Assembly (NCBI GenBank): GCA_037074765.1
Contig: JBAMDO010000102.1
Coordinates: 62,001-126,000 of the forward strand
Source: Mansonella perstans
Lineage: Eukaryota > Nematoda > Chromadorea > Rhabditida > Onchocercidae
Direction of reading: 5' to 3'
Length of the DNA: 64,000 bases
The position numbers were made by a program, and so were the translations under genes. Positions 26,284 to 38,600 of the stretch are shown one piece after another. Each line of letters begins with the position of its first letter. Positions within the stretch are counted from its first letter, which is position 1. Below the pieces are notes generated by a model. The model did no database searches, had not been told where the DNA came from, and was given only the letters and a program-made list of their open reading frames with translations.

Positions 26284-28881
26284 CACTGATTACTATCGAC
26301 TAATTCAACCATGAATCAAGAATAGAAAAACCATTTTTTGAATTCTGATTTCAATGATCCATTTCTGCATCTAACTGGAAGACTCATTGCAGTTTTATAC
26401 ATTTGCATATTCGACAGAAGAATTTTAAAAATTTCTTTTCCTTCGCGTTTGTATGTTATTTTTGTTTGAACATTTTTGCTGCAAACATCAGACTTTGAAA
26501 GCATTATGTTTCTCTGCAACTGAAAAATTTCATGAAATGACAAAATTTCAACTTTCAATGTTCTTTTAGAGTTTCAAAGTTAGTTTTTTTTATACCTAAG
26601 AAATCTTAGGTATAAAAGCAATGATTCATAGTTTTTCTTATGTAAATAATCTACAAACTTTTAATTTATTCTGTCTCTGCAATTGTTCGTATTGTAATTT
26701 TATTCGCTTTTAACTTTGAATTCCTAAATTAAATTGAAATAAATTAACATGTTATGACAGTGTAACAGTATAAATTGATTTTTCGTGAAATTATGAAATA
26801 CTCAGTAATGAAGTAATTATGAATATTTATTTGTCTTCGCTCACAACTTTTTTTTTAATTACAGAACAGTATCATATCAAAAATGATAAGGATATGACAA
26901 AGAACTTCCGTTCAACAAATATCCAAAAAAAAACTGGAATTTCTGCACAAAATAGCAACTTTAAAGATGAAAACGCGAATGCCATAGTTCTTTCTTCCAT
27001 TTCATTACATTGTTATAGCTAGCTAGATTTATCTGAATAATTTCCAATGTTGATCCTGACATTCATCTTTTGATATCATACAACATCTTAAGACTTAACG
27101 TCTTAAGGACATCTTAGGATACTGAGACCTTAGTATTTCAAGATTTTTTTATTTCTCAAAATGAAAAAAAAATGTGGTAGTCTCAGTTTTGTTGTAGGAA
27201 ATGATGTAAACAAAGTTGGATAAGAATTTTGGGCCTTTTATCTAAGTCTATGTTCTCCTAAATGATCCTTATTAAATTCTTATCCGAGCAAAACTTCTAA
27301 AATATTGAAATATAATATGAAACAATAACAAATTCTTGCCAATTATATTTGCAGCGATAAAAAAAAAAAAAAAAAAAAAAAAAGAAAACGAAACTTACAA
27401 TAAAAATTAATCTATTTGTAATAAAAATTAATTAAGTGATAAGTTTTATTTTACATTTCCAATTTTCCATTCGGAAATGCTTCCCGCACTATACAATTCG
27501 AGAGCACAAATAAAATGCTGTAACGTGAGATGCATTATTTCATATAGGCCTGGATATGAAGTTTATATAAAGGAGCGATGAATTGGCTTTGTGGCTTTAT
27601 GCTTTCACATTAATTTGGCTTCGCATGTTGTTGTTGTTTTTGTGTTTGTTTGTTTATTAAGTTTTAAAAGATTTTACTAGGCCCAAAATAACTATTATTT
27701 GCAATTTTCAACAGCTTTCCATATTGATGAAATAGCGAAGAAATATTCAAATAGATCGCCGCCGATCTTTGATTCTATTGTATCGCATGCAGTTTATGTG
27801 TATGACCCAATGGTCACTCTCGAACATTTCTTTTTCACTAAATGTCTTGCCATTTGTTATGTTTAATTTTCAATATTATAATACCATATATTGTCAGCAT
27901 TTTGTGAATATTGCAATTCATGTATTTCTATTTAATAGCATGCATGTAACAAATAGAATGCAATTGTGAATTTTTAAAAATTTTTATTAAAATCGAACAA
28001 ATTTAGTTGGCAGATGAAATGCATTGAACAAATCTGATATGTAAAAAACTAGATTTTCTTTTTTTGTTCATCTATTGATGAAAATTGAGATTAAAAAATG
28101 CAACGCACTTCCTTATATTATTGATGAACAAATGTGGTAGAAAGGCATTGCCATCACTTCAAACTCTGTCTAATTACATGCAATATACATATGCATGAAA
28201 ATATATGCGCGAAGAAATGCTTTATTGAACTTTTGATCTTTTAACATTTGTTGAGCTTTCCAGTTTTTTTTTGTTGAAAAAATGCTTTTGACCATGTTAA
28301 AATATTACTTTTTTTTTTTTTTTTTTAAAAAAAAGTTAAAATATGCTTTTTAATATGTTTTTTTTTTAACGCGTTGAAATATTATGCTTTTTGATACTTT
28401 TTTTTTTAACGACTATTACGTGTATCTGTTGTCAACAAGTAGTTATAATAGTTCAAAAGTAAAATACCAATCAATTATAATTTTGGACTTATCTTTTACA
28501 ACAGTTCGATTTATTGATAAATTAATTTGCAATTATTTTTCTGAAAAATTGTTCGATTTATGTTGTATTACATTAAAATACGAAGTGATAATGGTTCATT
28601 TTTATTTTCTATTTTCAACAATTGCAAATCTTTCATTTAATATGTTATGTAGACTATCCTCTTTGTTCTCTTACGCTCTTTAAATATCCAGTTTTACTTG
28701 CATCAGTTTAGTTTTACTTGCATCACTTTCAATTATTGTTATTCAATGATTGATAATTTTTACCTTATTCCAATTGCTTCTTTTTTTTTCAATTTATTTC
28801 TTCAAATTTACAATGCAAATTTAATTTATTTTTAAACTATACAATGTTGTTAAGATATAAAGCGAAACTGTAAAAGAATTG
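26284..28881. other. Intergenic stretch after ets-5
   Basis: It contains a 14-bp-arm palindrome at 26588-26617 (core tacctaagaaatcttaggta), the likely ets-5 poly(A) signal at 26738-26743, an A tract of about 25 at 27359-27383 and T-rich runs around 28310-28400. Open frames here (for example 28384-28683) are low-complexity Phe/Tyr/Ile-rich reads of T-rich DNA and are not supported as genes. Confidence 0.5.
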
Positions 28882-30692
28882 ATGAGTGCCGAAGATAACT
28901 ACGAAATTATCGATGATGAAGGAATGCGACTAACAAAACATAACAATCCAGATGCAGCTCTTGTATTACTCTTCGGATGGGCTGGTTGCAACGATCGATA
29001 TTTGGCAAAATATGCTAAAGTTTATGAGAAAAAGTAAGAAATCAAATTTTGCGTATTGATTCACATAAACATAAATATTAATACACATATAAACAGGAAC
29101 AATAAAGATCACATAAAATTCACATAATTCACATGTCATATATAATTATATACTAAGACAAAAAACATGATTAGAATAGCTTGAATTGTTTTCATGGAAA
29201 CAAACAGTTACGCGAATTCTATAAGCTCTCGATATCGTACAATTATTTTCAATTTTTTGAAATATAAATTTTAAAAAGATTAGTCTCAGTATAAATATTA
29301 TACTTATGCTGCTTTCTTAAAATCAATGAGGAAGTTGTTTCTTCTCCATGTTTTAATAAAAATGCCTTGTTAGAAGTGATGAGCAGATATTCACATGGAA
29401 AAAATATATTTAAATCATATAATGCCTATTAGAGTTTTGCACATTAGCTAGTACTTATCATCTCAATTAGTTGAACTGAATGATTTATCAAGTTGCTTAA
29501 TTCCTTGATTAGTTTCCCTTCTTTTATTGACATCTTGCTCAAAGTAATTTTAATTTGATGTTAATTTCAGTTGCTCAGTCTTACGCTTTACGGCTGATAT
29601 ACAGAAAATCCGGTCCATTTCATCCTATCGGAAATTCGCACTGAATATTTATGAGAAAATTCTCGAAACAACAACGACACTTTCTATATATTGTCACATG
29701 TTTAGTATGAATGGTTGTTCAACTTTTTGCGCTTTGTGGGATCTTCTGGATACAGTTGCAGATTGCGAAACACTGAAGTCGAAATTCAAAGGCTTAATTT
29801 TTGACAGGTATATTGAATAGTTTTTCAAATCTTATTCTAAGGCTTTTGTGATCTGAACAAAAAGGAGAATTTTATATATTTTGACTGTAGTACAGAGCTA
29901 AAAGTGAAGAATTCATATAGTCGCGCTTCGCCTTTTATTTCTATTGACAGTAATTGATTGAAGTATGACTATCGACTACTTCGCATTAGAGACAATTATA
30001 TAGCGTTGAGGGTGTTAGAGGCACTTTGAAATATCATTAAGATTACATGTTCCATTAGTACTCTTTAAAGGAAATTTCGCGTAGTTGAAATTTTAATTGT
30101 TCCAAGGTTTAGTTAAGTGTTTTAGTAGCGTTATTCCTCTGATGTAATATTTCGCATGTTGTTACTAAGTGCAAATTGTGTCTCAATTACTCTGTGTTTA
30201 AGAAGTGGATATCTTTTATGTATAGTGAGAATTTCACATCAGCTTTTGATTCTAAAAGTTTTAAGTTTTAGCTCTCCAGCAAATGTGACACCAATACAGG
30301 CAGCAACAGCAATATCATTTGCTCTGCTGCCACCGTCTATTTACGGCAAGACTTTACGTGAAACTTATCGTCTCTTCCTAGTTGGCTACTTTTCAATACA
30401 CCATTCTATGATTTGGCTTCGATCTCAGTGGGACAAAGAAGCTTATGAACGGAACTATCCGTATTTCCGGATGTTGGCAATGAAAGATTTACCGAAATAC
30501 CAGCTTTATATCTACAGTTCTATGGATAATATCTGTTCTGCAGAAAGCATCGAGGAGTTTATAAATCATAAGCATGAACAAAATGCAGTAATTTCAAAGC
30601 TCTTTTTCAACGACACACTTCATTGTCAGCATTATCGACTTCATCCTGAAGAATATGAGCAGGCTTGTACAGAATTTCTCAATAAAGTTTGA
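28882..30692 (+). CDS. TMEM53/DUF829 family protein
   Basis: Vertebrate TMEM53 (NET4) is a nuclear-envelope protein with an alpha/beta-hydrolase-like fold; its catalytic role is uncertain. Exons: 28882-29033, 29571-29807 and 30272-30692, with phases 2 and 2, giving 269 residues, close to the roughly 277 of human TMEM53. Family blocks in order: LLFGWAGCNDRYLAKYAKVY near residues 30-50 (vertebrate form has LGWGGCRDKNLAKYS), then CSVLRFTAD, then CHMFSMNGC around the expected nucleophile-elbow Ser, then GLIFDSSP, then LYIYSSMDNIC and CQHYRLHPEEY near the C-terminus. These match the vertebrate protein along its whole length. A hydrophobic segment appears in the third exon (ATAISFALLPP). Acceptors are TTTCAG and TTTTAG. 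There is no clear trans-splice site directly before the start. The poly(A) signal is at 30847-30852. Confidence 0.88.
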
Positions 30693-32870
30693 AGAATGAT
30701 AACAGAATTATAGTGAATAATCAATTTCATAGGTAGCGGTATTTATCGAGCTTCAAATATTGATAATTTATTGCAGTAATTTATTAACGCGTATGTAGTG
30801 TTTACTTGAGAATTACTTAATTCTAATATGATTACCTTATTTGTCAAATAAATATCGTTGGATTGCTTTTTTAATAATCTCTGTTTCATTCGATAAAGAT
30901 TATTGAAACAAAAATTGCACTACCGTAATATTTCATTTCCTGAATCTTTCTTAGCGACAATCAATTTCCGAAGAATCTCATCATATCTTTCATTTTTAAT
31001 GTTTAATATGAAGTTTATTCACCGTGTTTGTCTTGTGTTGTGTTTGTGCTTATTGAATACTGTTCATCATTATCAAATTTTTAAATGTGTTCGATGTATT
31101 ATCAACATTTTGGGAGTAATGTGAAGTAATCTTTGATTATTCAAAGTATAACCATATACTAGCAATTTCAGTTTTCAAAAGATAATCTAATTTAGTAATA
31201 AAAAGATTTTCTTATTTATGATATTTAGCATTTGAAGGATTGTTTTAAAAAAATGCTGGACTGTCATAAGGATTGAGTCGTGATATATTTTAGTGCTATT
31301 GTAGATAGTATGATTTAAAATTGATAGTGGTGGTAACTTCAAGCATTCCGTAAAAATTAATTAGCGACTACTGCATATTTTCTGTTTTTCACTGCGTAAT
31401 TTCCAGTCGATGTTATCATATGTAAGACACATATGAGGTTAAAAATGATATAGAGACAAAAGTCAAATATCATTTGATTTTGAAAGTAAATTTTTGGCTG
31501 GTAGTTCCACTTTTGCATCATGTGTGATAAAAAAGTTTGCAGAAATTCCTCTGAGATTGCTTACTGGGAGATTTCCTTTAATGTAAGTTAGATCAGTTTA
31601 ATTGATCAATTTAGGTTAAGTTTACAGAAATAAAGGAAAAAAAGAAAGGATTGTTTGGTTCAAAGAAAATCAGCACTGAGAATGTGTCTAAATTCATAAT
31701 AGGTAGAGCAACAAAAAACTGATAATTCCGAAGAAGAACATCAGAATTTCCTGTAAACTTCAAAGAAAAATACTATTTGATATTTCTAGGTCCCCCACAT
31801 TAAGTCAAAAAATTAATTTCCTATTTGTTAATCTTCCAACAAAATGAGTTGTTTCAAGTTGCGCCTTTCAATTATCTGAAATTTACATTATGTAGATTTT
31901 TTCATATTCTTTTTGACTTAAAGTGTGAAACAGTGTAATGGCTGTTACCATGAACCAAAATTTTGCCTGTAGATCCTCTCGCTATTTTATGTTGCAAAAT
32001 TGTTAAAATTAGAAATTACATTACCTTTGAAATAATATTAGAAAGATAATGACTACATTTATTAAACATACCGGATAGGAATTTCTCCAATGACCAGTGT
32101 ACTCGTATCATAAGTTAATATATCTTGAATGCATTTTGAGCATATTCGAGTTTACTTTCTGATCAAATTTAGATCTCAAATTATCAGGTTGTTGAATATC
32201 AGAAGAAGATTTCCCGAAGACTAATGTATTATTATACAGAAAAATGGAAATAACAAAACAGAGAGCTCTGCTACGAAGATAAATTTGATGAAGTGAAGTC
32301 AAACATTTCCAACACTTCAATCACCGCATATCCAGTTTCTCTTAAAACAAATACCCACGCAATAACATTATTTGACCATCTCTATCACTCTTATCGGCTT
32401 TCTTCTACGTTATTATTTCATTTATTACTCATGATTTCTCACTGTATGTTCAATTCACCTATGTATCCATCTACTGTTAATTTATCTCAGTGAATTAGAA
32501 GCAGCTAAACTGGAAGCTTGTTAGTGTTAACATTTACATACTTGGCAGATGGTGAATTATGGAACTGATATCGAGTACATGTTAAATTCTCTTTTATTTT
32601 ATTATCTTTTTTTTTTCGAATCATGCAACAAAAGTTTCAATCATTATTCATTATCGTTTTACAATCTGAAAGTTTTGTCTTCACTCCAAAAATCACAAGA
32701 CTTAGTTGCTTGATGAATAATTGTACTCCAGTAATATCCGCCAGTTTCTGTCCATTCCTAAATTATCGTTATTTTGCTAAATTTTTATGAAAAGTAAAAC
32801 GATGAGAACATTTTTTAAAATCATTTTTTCCTATCATTTTGTTTCCTCGAATAATTGCATGTCCTTTTAG
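30693..32870. other. Intergenic stretch, nothing recognised
   Basis: Apart from the TMEM53-like 3'UTR, I see no gene, RNA or repeat array. Open frames of 60-80 codons at 30903-31124, 32108-32320 and 32293-32493 lack splice context or family resemblance. Confidence 0.45.
30847..30852 (+). terminator. AATAAA poly(A) signal of the TMEM53-like gene
   Basis: The hexamer AATAAA lies 155 nt after the stop codon in T/A-rich sequence, a normal distance for a nematode 3'UTR. Confidence 0.5.
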
Positions 32871-33098
32871 TAGTGTATGTGACAAAGTGTTTGCAAAAAT
32901 GCTTTACGATGTCTTTTCGGACTACTGGTATCTGTTCATAATCGGTTCAACACAATTCGAATACTTTGATGGAAATACCAGTGGCATTTCCTTGTCTGTA
33001 GATGGTTTTAAGGAACAGATTAATGCTCTAGCTACATCACAAATCTATTTCATATTTCATGAATCATTATTAAGTAGTTTTAGTGGACAATACATGGG
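32871..33098 (+). CDS. Orphan exon-like open segment
   Basis: This 228-nt segment (a multiple of three) is open in one frame, preceded by CCTTTTAG and followed by GTGAGA, the form of a phase 2 to phase 2 internal exon. Base composition and codon choice look more coding-like than the surroundings. It reads Ser-Val-Cys-Asp-Lys, then contains LYDVFSDYWYLFIIG and a continuing mixed polar/hydrophobic sequence, so it is not low-complexity. I do not recognise the domain, and I found no phase-compatible partner exons on either side; the downstream neighbour is a minisatellite. It may be an exon of an undetected gene, a decayed gene, or a chance open frame. Confidence 0.3.
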
Positions 33099-33254
33099 GT
33101 GAGAAGAATACAGACATCAGTGGATTCAGTGAATAACAAATGCTTTTGAAGGAAGTATCCGAAAAGTAGAAAGATCGACAAATCGAATCTATGCTAAGGA
33201 CACACAGCATGCGCACTGTTTAACGATATATGCTTTTATCAATGATTTGTGGCA

Positions 33255-33540
33255 GTTTACTTAGGATTCCTCGAGCTGTGCACTTAACTTTATCTGATTC
33301 AACACTTAACTTCATCTAATTCAATGGAATCTACTTAGAATTTCTCGAACTGTGCACTTAACTTCTCTGATTCAACGGAACCTACTTAGGATTGATTCCT
33401 CGAACTGTGCACTTAACTTCATCGGATTCAACGGAAACTACTTAGGATTCCTCGAACTGTGTGCACTTAATTTCATCGGATTCAACAGAACCTACTTAGA
33501 ATTTCTCGAACTGTGTGCACTTAATTTCATCAGATTCAAC
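33255..33540 (+). repeat. Minisatellite, about 50-57 bp units
   Basis: Five to six diverged tandem copies share the landmarks ctacttaggattcctcgaa, ctgtgcacttaacttcat and cggattcaacgg. Copies differ by short internal deletions and a duplicated tgtg. Read on + in one frame it gives a repeated Cys-Ala-Leu-Asn-Phe-Ile block, which is a by-product of the repeat rather than evidence of a gene. Confidence 0.8.
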
Positions 33541-33863
33541 GGTATCATCCATCAGTTAACAATCACGTTCACTTTATTTTATTTATGAAAATGAATAATC
33601 ATGTTGTGTTGTTTGGGGGAAAAAGCACGTGATATATTTGCACATATAGTATTATTGTTAGAAGATAATGTAAACATAATTAAGATCACGTACGTGTAAA
33701 TTCAATGAAAATATTCAAAGAGACATTTCATTGTTTTTATGCAATTTTTATCAACGATCTCTTCTAGTATATATATATATCTGATAACATTCCCCTCTTA
33801 CATACATACAAAATGTAAGAGAAGATGAAAATTGAGAAATGATGAGAGCTGTTTTAAAAATGA

Positions 33864-34014
33864 TGACGTCATGCGGAGAGAAGAAGTGTTGAAGAGCGGA
33901 ATAGCATAGCTCGTGAGTAGAGTGTACGTACCGGCCATTTAGAATATCACATACTTCATGAGAGTGCTAGAGAGAGCATGACTCATCCACCCCAACTGAC
34001 TCCGCACTGACTCA
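33864..34014. promoter_or_regulatory. CRE plus AP-1 site cluster upstream of jun
   Basis: A perfect palindromic CRE, TGACGTCA, lies at 33864-33871. Two perfect AP-1/TRE sites, TGACTCA, lie at 33979-33985 and 34008-34014, with a near match TGACTCC between them at about 33998. The interval is more GC-rich than its surroundings. TGACTCA is bound by Jun:Fos and TGACGTCA by Jun:ATF or CREB dimers, and vertebrate c-Jun controls its own promoter through such sites. The cluster sits 1.7 kb before the jun ATG. That it drives jun is inference. Confidence 0.55.
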
Positions 34015-34194
34015 TCCCCATTTCAGGCTGAACCACTAACATATACGACAGAGCATCAACCATCATTTGAGTATATCTTTAACTGGCATTGTCTATGTAT
34101 GCGTAAACGTGTCTTCATTACCCTGTCTACACGTATCCATGTGACGTGTAATAGATAATGACTTTTACGCATACAGTTGTTAATTAACGTTGGT

Positions 34195-34197
<3 letters not shown>

Positions 34198-34226
<29 letters not shown>

Positions 34227-34358
34227 CGTTTTTTCGTTGCTTCAAATTACTAAGTAGAAATTCTTAGGAAAATTTCTGATAAATTTTGTGAAGAAATTAA
34301 AAGAGACATGCTAAAACTATCAATTTATTTTTTATATTCCAAAAAAAAAAAAAAAAAA
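34198..34358. repeat. Homopolymer T tract then A tract
   Basis: A run of about 29 T starts at 34198 and a run of about 19 A follows at 34340-34358. Similar single tracts occur elsewhere: A at 27359-27383, T at 38414-38437, A at 47717-47739. The T and A tracts here could pair in a transcript, but this may be chance. Confidence 0.7.
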
Positions 34359-35421
34359 ATAATTTTACTGAACAAAATATCTTTGCATAATGTACAATCG
34401 ATTTATTATATAACCTCATTTATTTATTTCTTCATTAAATTTTACTTTACTTAATTTGTATTTTTATCTGACTTTAGAAGTTTAACATTAAAACATAAAG
34501 TGAAAATGTGAACTTTTGTAAAACTTTCGTTCAGTTTTTGTGAATAAATTATTTACTTGATTATTTTGATCCTTCCATGCTATCACGTGAAGCTTAATCC
34601 TATGAATTTTACAGTTCAGATTGAACTGAACTTCAAAGAAAAAAGAAATGGTTGAAAAATTTTTAATATATTTAAAACTATAATTCCCATGTATGCATAT
34701 TGTTTCCCACAAATCTGTTTTATTTTTCAAATCTTCTTAGTCTAACTGATATTTTCAGTAATCTCAGTATAGCAAAAGTTATGTGATCATACGAATCGTA
34801 ATAATTTCAATAATATAAAGATCACGTGACGGGTACAATTGTAAGGATCACGTAACGTGGAAAACTTCCAAACAAAGCATTAAGCATTTATTTTCCTTAT
34901 TGCGTGCTAAAATTGAGAGTCGCTATGCAAAATTGTTATCTCGCTTTCATTGTTTGATTTAATTCATCTAAATATTGCATCTGTCCTGTTTGCTGAAAGA
35001 GAAAAAGTGTTCTGATAATTTAATTAGCAAAAGATTACAGATTTATAGAAATTGTAAAAAAAATAAGATCCTATAATTTCTATAATTTTTTTTTTTTTTT
35101 TTTGATTTTAAAGAACTTTTTTGATTTTTTTTTTGATTTTAAAGAACAATTCTTCCTCACTTTTTCTATTTCATATTTCTCTAGTACGATGCTTCATAAG
35201 AAGATGAAGCGATTAGCTAACATGGAATCTGAAGAAGTTTCTTCACTTATAAAAGATTTAATTGAAATCGTGCATTATTATTATCATCATTGTTGCTATT
35301 GTTGTAATAAGTTAATTAATAGGAAAGAAATAAGAAAAATTTTTAAAATTTACTATCTATGCTTGAGTGAAACTTCTTGTCTTAAAAAAATCATCATCTT
35401 ATTGATACTAATCAGTATTTT

Positions 35422-35503
35422 TTGCAATCAACATAATAATAACATTAGCAATTTTTAAAGATCAATTTAAAAAATGCTAATGTTATTATTATGTTGATTG
35501 CAA
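35422..35503. repeat. Near-perfect inverted repeat, 38-nt arms, 6-nt loop
   Basis: The left arm 35422-35459 and right arm 35466-35503 are reverse complements with one mismatch; the 6-nt spacer is gatcaa. The core begins gcaatcaacataataataac and is repeated inverted as gttattattatgttgattgc. It lies 186 bp before the jun start codon. It could be a MITE or palindromic insertion, a small-RNA hairpin, or a structured 5' leader element. No target-site duplication was obvious. Confidence 0.85.
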
Positions 35504-35669
35504 TCCTATGTAAAAATTTACAGTACTTTACATTTTGAATTTTCAAAATAATCAAAATGCTCATTTTTACTTTGAATTGCTTCATCATTGATGTCCAATT
35601 CGTAATATCTTATGACATTTCGGATTGCTCGCTATTGAACATTCTTTTGTGTGATATTTTTTTTTTAAA

Positions 35670-35688
35670 TTTTTAGAATTTCAGAAAA
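35670..35688 (+). promoter_or_regulatory. Splice acceptor pair at the jun start
   Basis: TTTTTAG (ending 35676) and ATTTCAG (ending 35684) follow a T-rich tract, and the ATG comes four nucleotides later. This fits an SL trans-splice acceptor, or the end of a 5'UTR intron reaching back towards the CRE/AP-1 cluster. Confidence 0.5.
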
Positions 35689-38600
35689 ATGTCAACAATA
35701 CCATCTTCTGCAGCTGCAACAACCACTGATTTATCAACATCAAATGCAACATCATTGAAGCAACTAAAAAGCAGTATGCATCTCGATTTTTCATCACCTA
35801 CATCGTCAAAAAAGCAAATAATTAGCGCTGATCTATTGGATATTATCAAGGCATCACCAACGATTGGGAAGATGTTATCACAAGGTGAAATTTATTAGCT
35901 TAAGAAGAAAACATATCAATAATGGTAGTGTTGTGGTAATGTAGTAATAAATTTATTGAACAGTAACTATTCCTTACTATCTTTTCCACATGTCATACTT
36001 CTCGTTAGTCAAACTTTTTTTTCGAAAGTCTGCATTCATGCGAAAGTTTTATCAAAGCGTCACCAATAATTGGCTCAGGAAACTCCACAGAAAAATTCTC
36101 TCTACATAACTGGATTAAATCAGATCTACTAATATCATTTTAAAAAATAAAAATAAAATATAAATGAAATTTGTGCTATGAATTTGAAACATTTTGTCAA
36201 TACATTGCTTTCATTTTAAAATTGAGTGTTTTGTAGAGTTTTTGTTTATTACAGGTACAACTACGCCAACGCCAACGAAATTATTGTATCCTTCTGAAGT
36301 TACAATGGCGCAACGACAATATGCTCAAGGTTTTATCGGTAAGGAGATTAATCTTATTAAATATTGATTCTATGCAATTTGACCATGAAGCCCCCCTTTC
36401 TATGCATTTTGACCATGAAGCCCCCTAGGCTCGTACAGCTGGAACTCAATCTAATTTTATTTTTGCCGTTGGTTTCCAGAGGCAACCTGTTATTTATATT
36501 CTAAATCACTTAAGAGAATGACCAAGCCGCCTTTCTTTACCAAATACTACCGGATTATATGATTGGTTATTGATTGTTTTTACATATTGAGATATTTTAA
36601 TTAACTCAAAAAATAGCATAATATCTTTCATGTAAAAGAGAAGAGTTCACATTATAGACTGGAAGTACGATTTTAAAGAATCGTTTATTCCTTCTTCTAG
36701 GACTACTTATCGTTGTTCAGGAACTATTTTAGTACAATAATGCATTATCGTAAAATGTTAGAAATGAAGTGATATTTATGAAATTAAGGATTCCGCCTTA
36801 CAATTGATTCATTGTTTAGATTAAGATATCTGTCGATTTTATCTATTTCATTTTTAGCTGTTCTATGACGAATGAAAAACATTCCAACTAAAAGTACAAT
36901 TCTTAAGTTTTAAGCAAAAATTTGCACTTTCTAGTTTTTTTCTTTAACCTTTCGAATTATTTCAAATATTCTTTTCAGTTTTATTTTGTGCGAAAAACAA
37001 AAAATTAACTCTCTTGTCGCTTTTTCGTTTATTTATTTTACTCTGTTGAACATAATTCCAGTCGGACATAGAAGATCTTTAACAGTAACAAATTCTGCAG
37101 CCGTCGTTCTTTTTATAATTTATTGGTACCAAAGATGGCAAGTAATATAATGTAAGCCTTCTAGATTTAACTCTTACTATTTTAGGATTTTGTTGTCAGC
37201 TCCATCTTTTATAAAAGTTTGCAGAGCATAAAAGCATTTTATCTGAACATTATTTGTATCTTTTCGGATTTGATTTGATTCGGATATCTTTTGTGCATAA
37301 AACAAGTAGAAGTGAAAACTTAGTCCGCTATGCTAGAATTCTCATAGATTTCTAGACTTTGCTATATTATTCATTCATTCTTCCGATCAGAAAATTTGTT
37401 AAGATTTGGAAAAAAAACAAATGGTGGAAAAGGCGTAACTATTTTTTTACACGTTTTTTTTTTCTGTTATGAAATAAGCGTATAATTCTTGTGAATATTT
37501 AAACTTTATTTTGCTTTTTTTGAAGTATATGCATTCTGTAACTTCCTCTTATCATGCTTATAACGGTGCAATACTGTCCACTTACGCAAATGCCTTTCTC
37601 CACCTATGCTTTTTTTGCAATTTGTATGTATATTTCGATTTGGTTTTTTTTTTTTTTTCCACTCTAATATTATGCAACTTTTTTTATTCTTCATTCCATG
37701 TTTTATTTCCGTTAGCTTCTTTATAGCGGGAAGTACATTGTATCTCCGAGATTATATTCCAATTTTTTGTTCTATTTTTACAAAAGTATCGATAGAAACT
37801 ATCATTTCATTTTTTTTTAATTTTTTTATTATTACCCCAAATCTAGTTATTTCATTTTTTATTACTATGCTTAAATCAAATTTTATGTCTTTATCGATTC
37901 TTAAACCTACTAGTTATTCATAGACACTGTACCTGTACAGACCTATAGCTGATCTATTAATAGTGGTTGCATTTCTAAGTTTGTTACATCTTATTATCTT
38001 ATTATATTTGTACAGTTTAATCATTTCAGGAAACGACTATTCATTGTTGTGAGATAAAATTGAATAGGCAATTTGGGATTTTTCCTATTTTCAACGCAAA
38101 AATAAATTGCTGAAATGCAATTTATTTTTGCAAAATTTAACTAAAAGAGATGTAATAAAATAATTGGAACATTATTATCTGTAGGCCAATGAAATATTTT
38201 ATATAAATTGATATTATTTATAAACGGAATTGAATTTATTTAAAAATATGAATAAAAATACATTAAATTGAAATATTGGGGCAATAAATTATTGATCTTA
38301 CTGCCTTACTCTTAAGAAGGGCGATTGTTGCTTGTATTGATTAAGGATGTAACAAACTTAGAAATTTTGGAATTCTATTCTGAAATTTATATGGACGGTT
38401 AAGATGAAAGGCATTTTTTTTTTTTTTTTTTTTTTTTACAAGGAATAATTATAAAGCAATGTTTTTATTTAAGGTAATCAGATATTTATTTAATAGAGAA
38501 ACAATTTTAATATTAAAAAAAGATTTCTTCTTAATTTATTGGATGATTATTGTGTTTTGAATTCTTAAACACAGTATTAATAAGTGCATTTAAAGGTAAT

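Larger units (their letters stand above)
33626..34828. promoter_or_regulatory. Three CACGTG E-boxes upstream of jun
   Basis: CACGTG occurs at 33626-33631, 34584-34589 and 34823-34828; the last two lie in the extended form ATCACGTGA. Related CACGTA cores are near 33686 and 34849. This extended form is the preferred site of MiT/TFE (HLH-30) and some other bHLH-zip factors. With a base composition this AT-rich, three copies in 1.2 kb is more than I would expect by chance, though I have not calculated it. Confidence 0.35.

Noticed and set aside
28384..28683. 99-codon frame on the plus strand
   Set aside because: Phe/Tyr/Ile/Leu-rich translation of T-rich sequence with no acceptor or recognised domain.
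35189..35300. ATG-led frame (MLHKKMKRLANMESEE) upstream of jun as a possible earlier exon
   Set aside because: It has an acceptor-like border but no donor in a compatible phase, and jun has a good start behind a strong acceptor at 35689.
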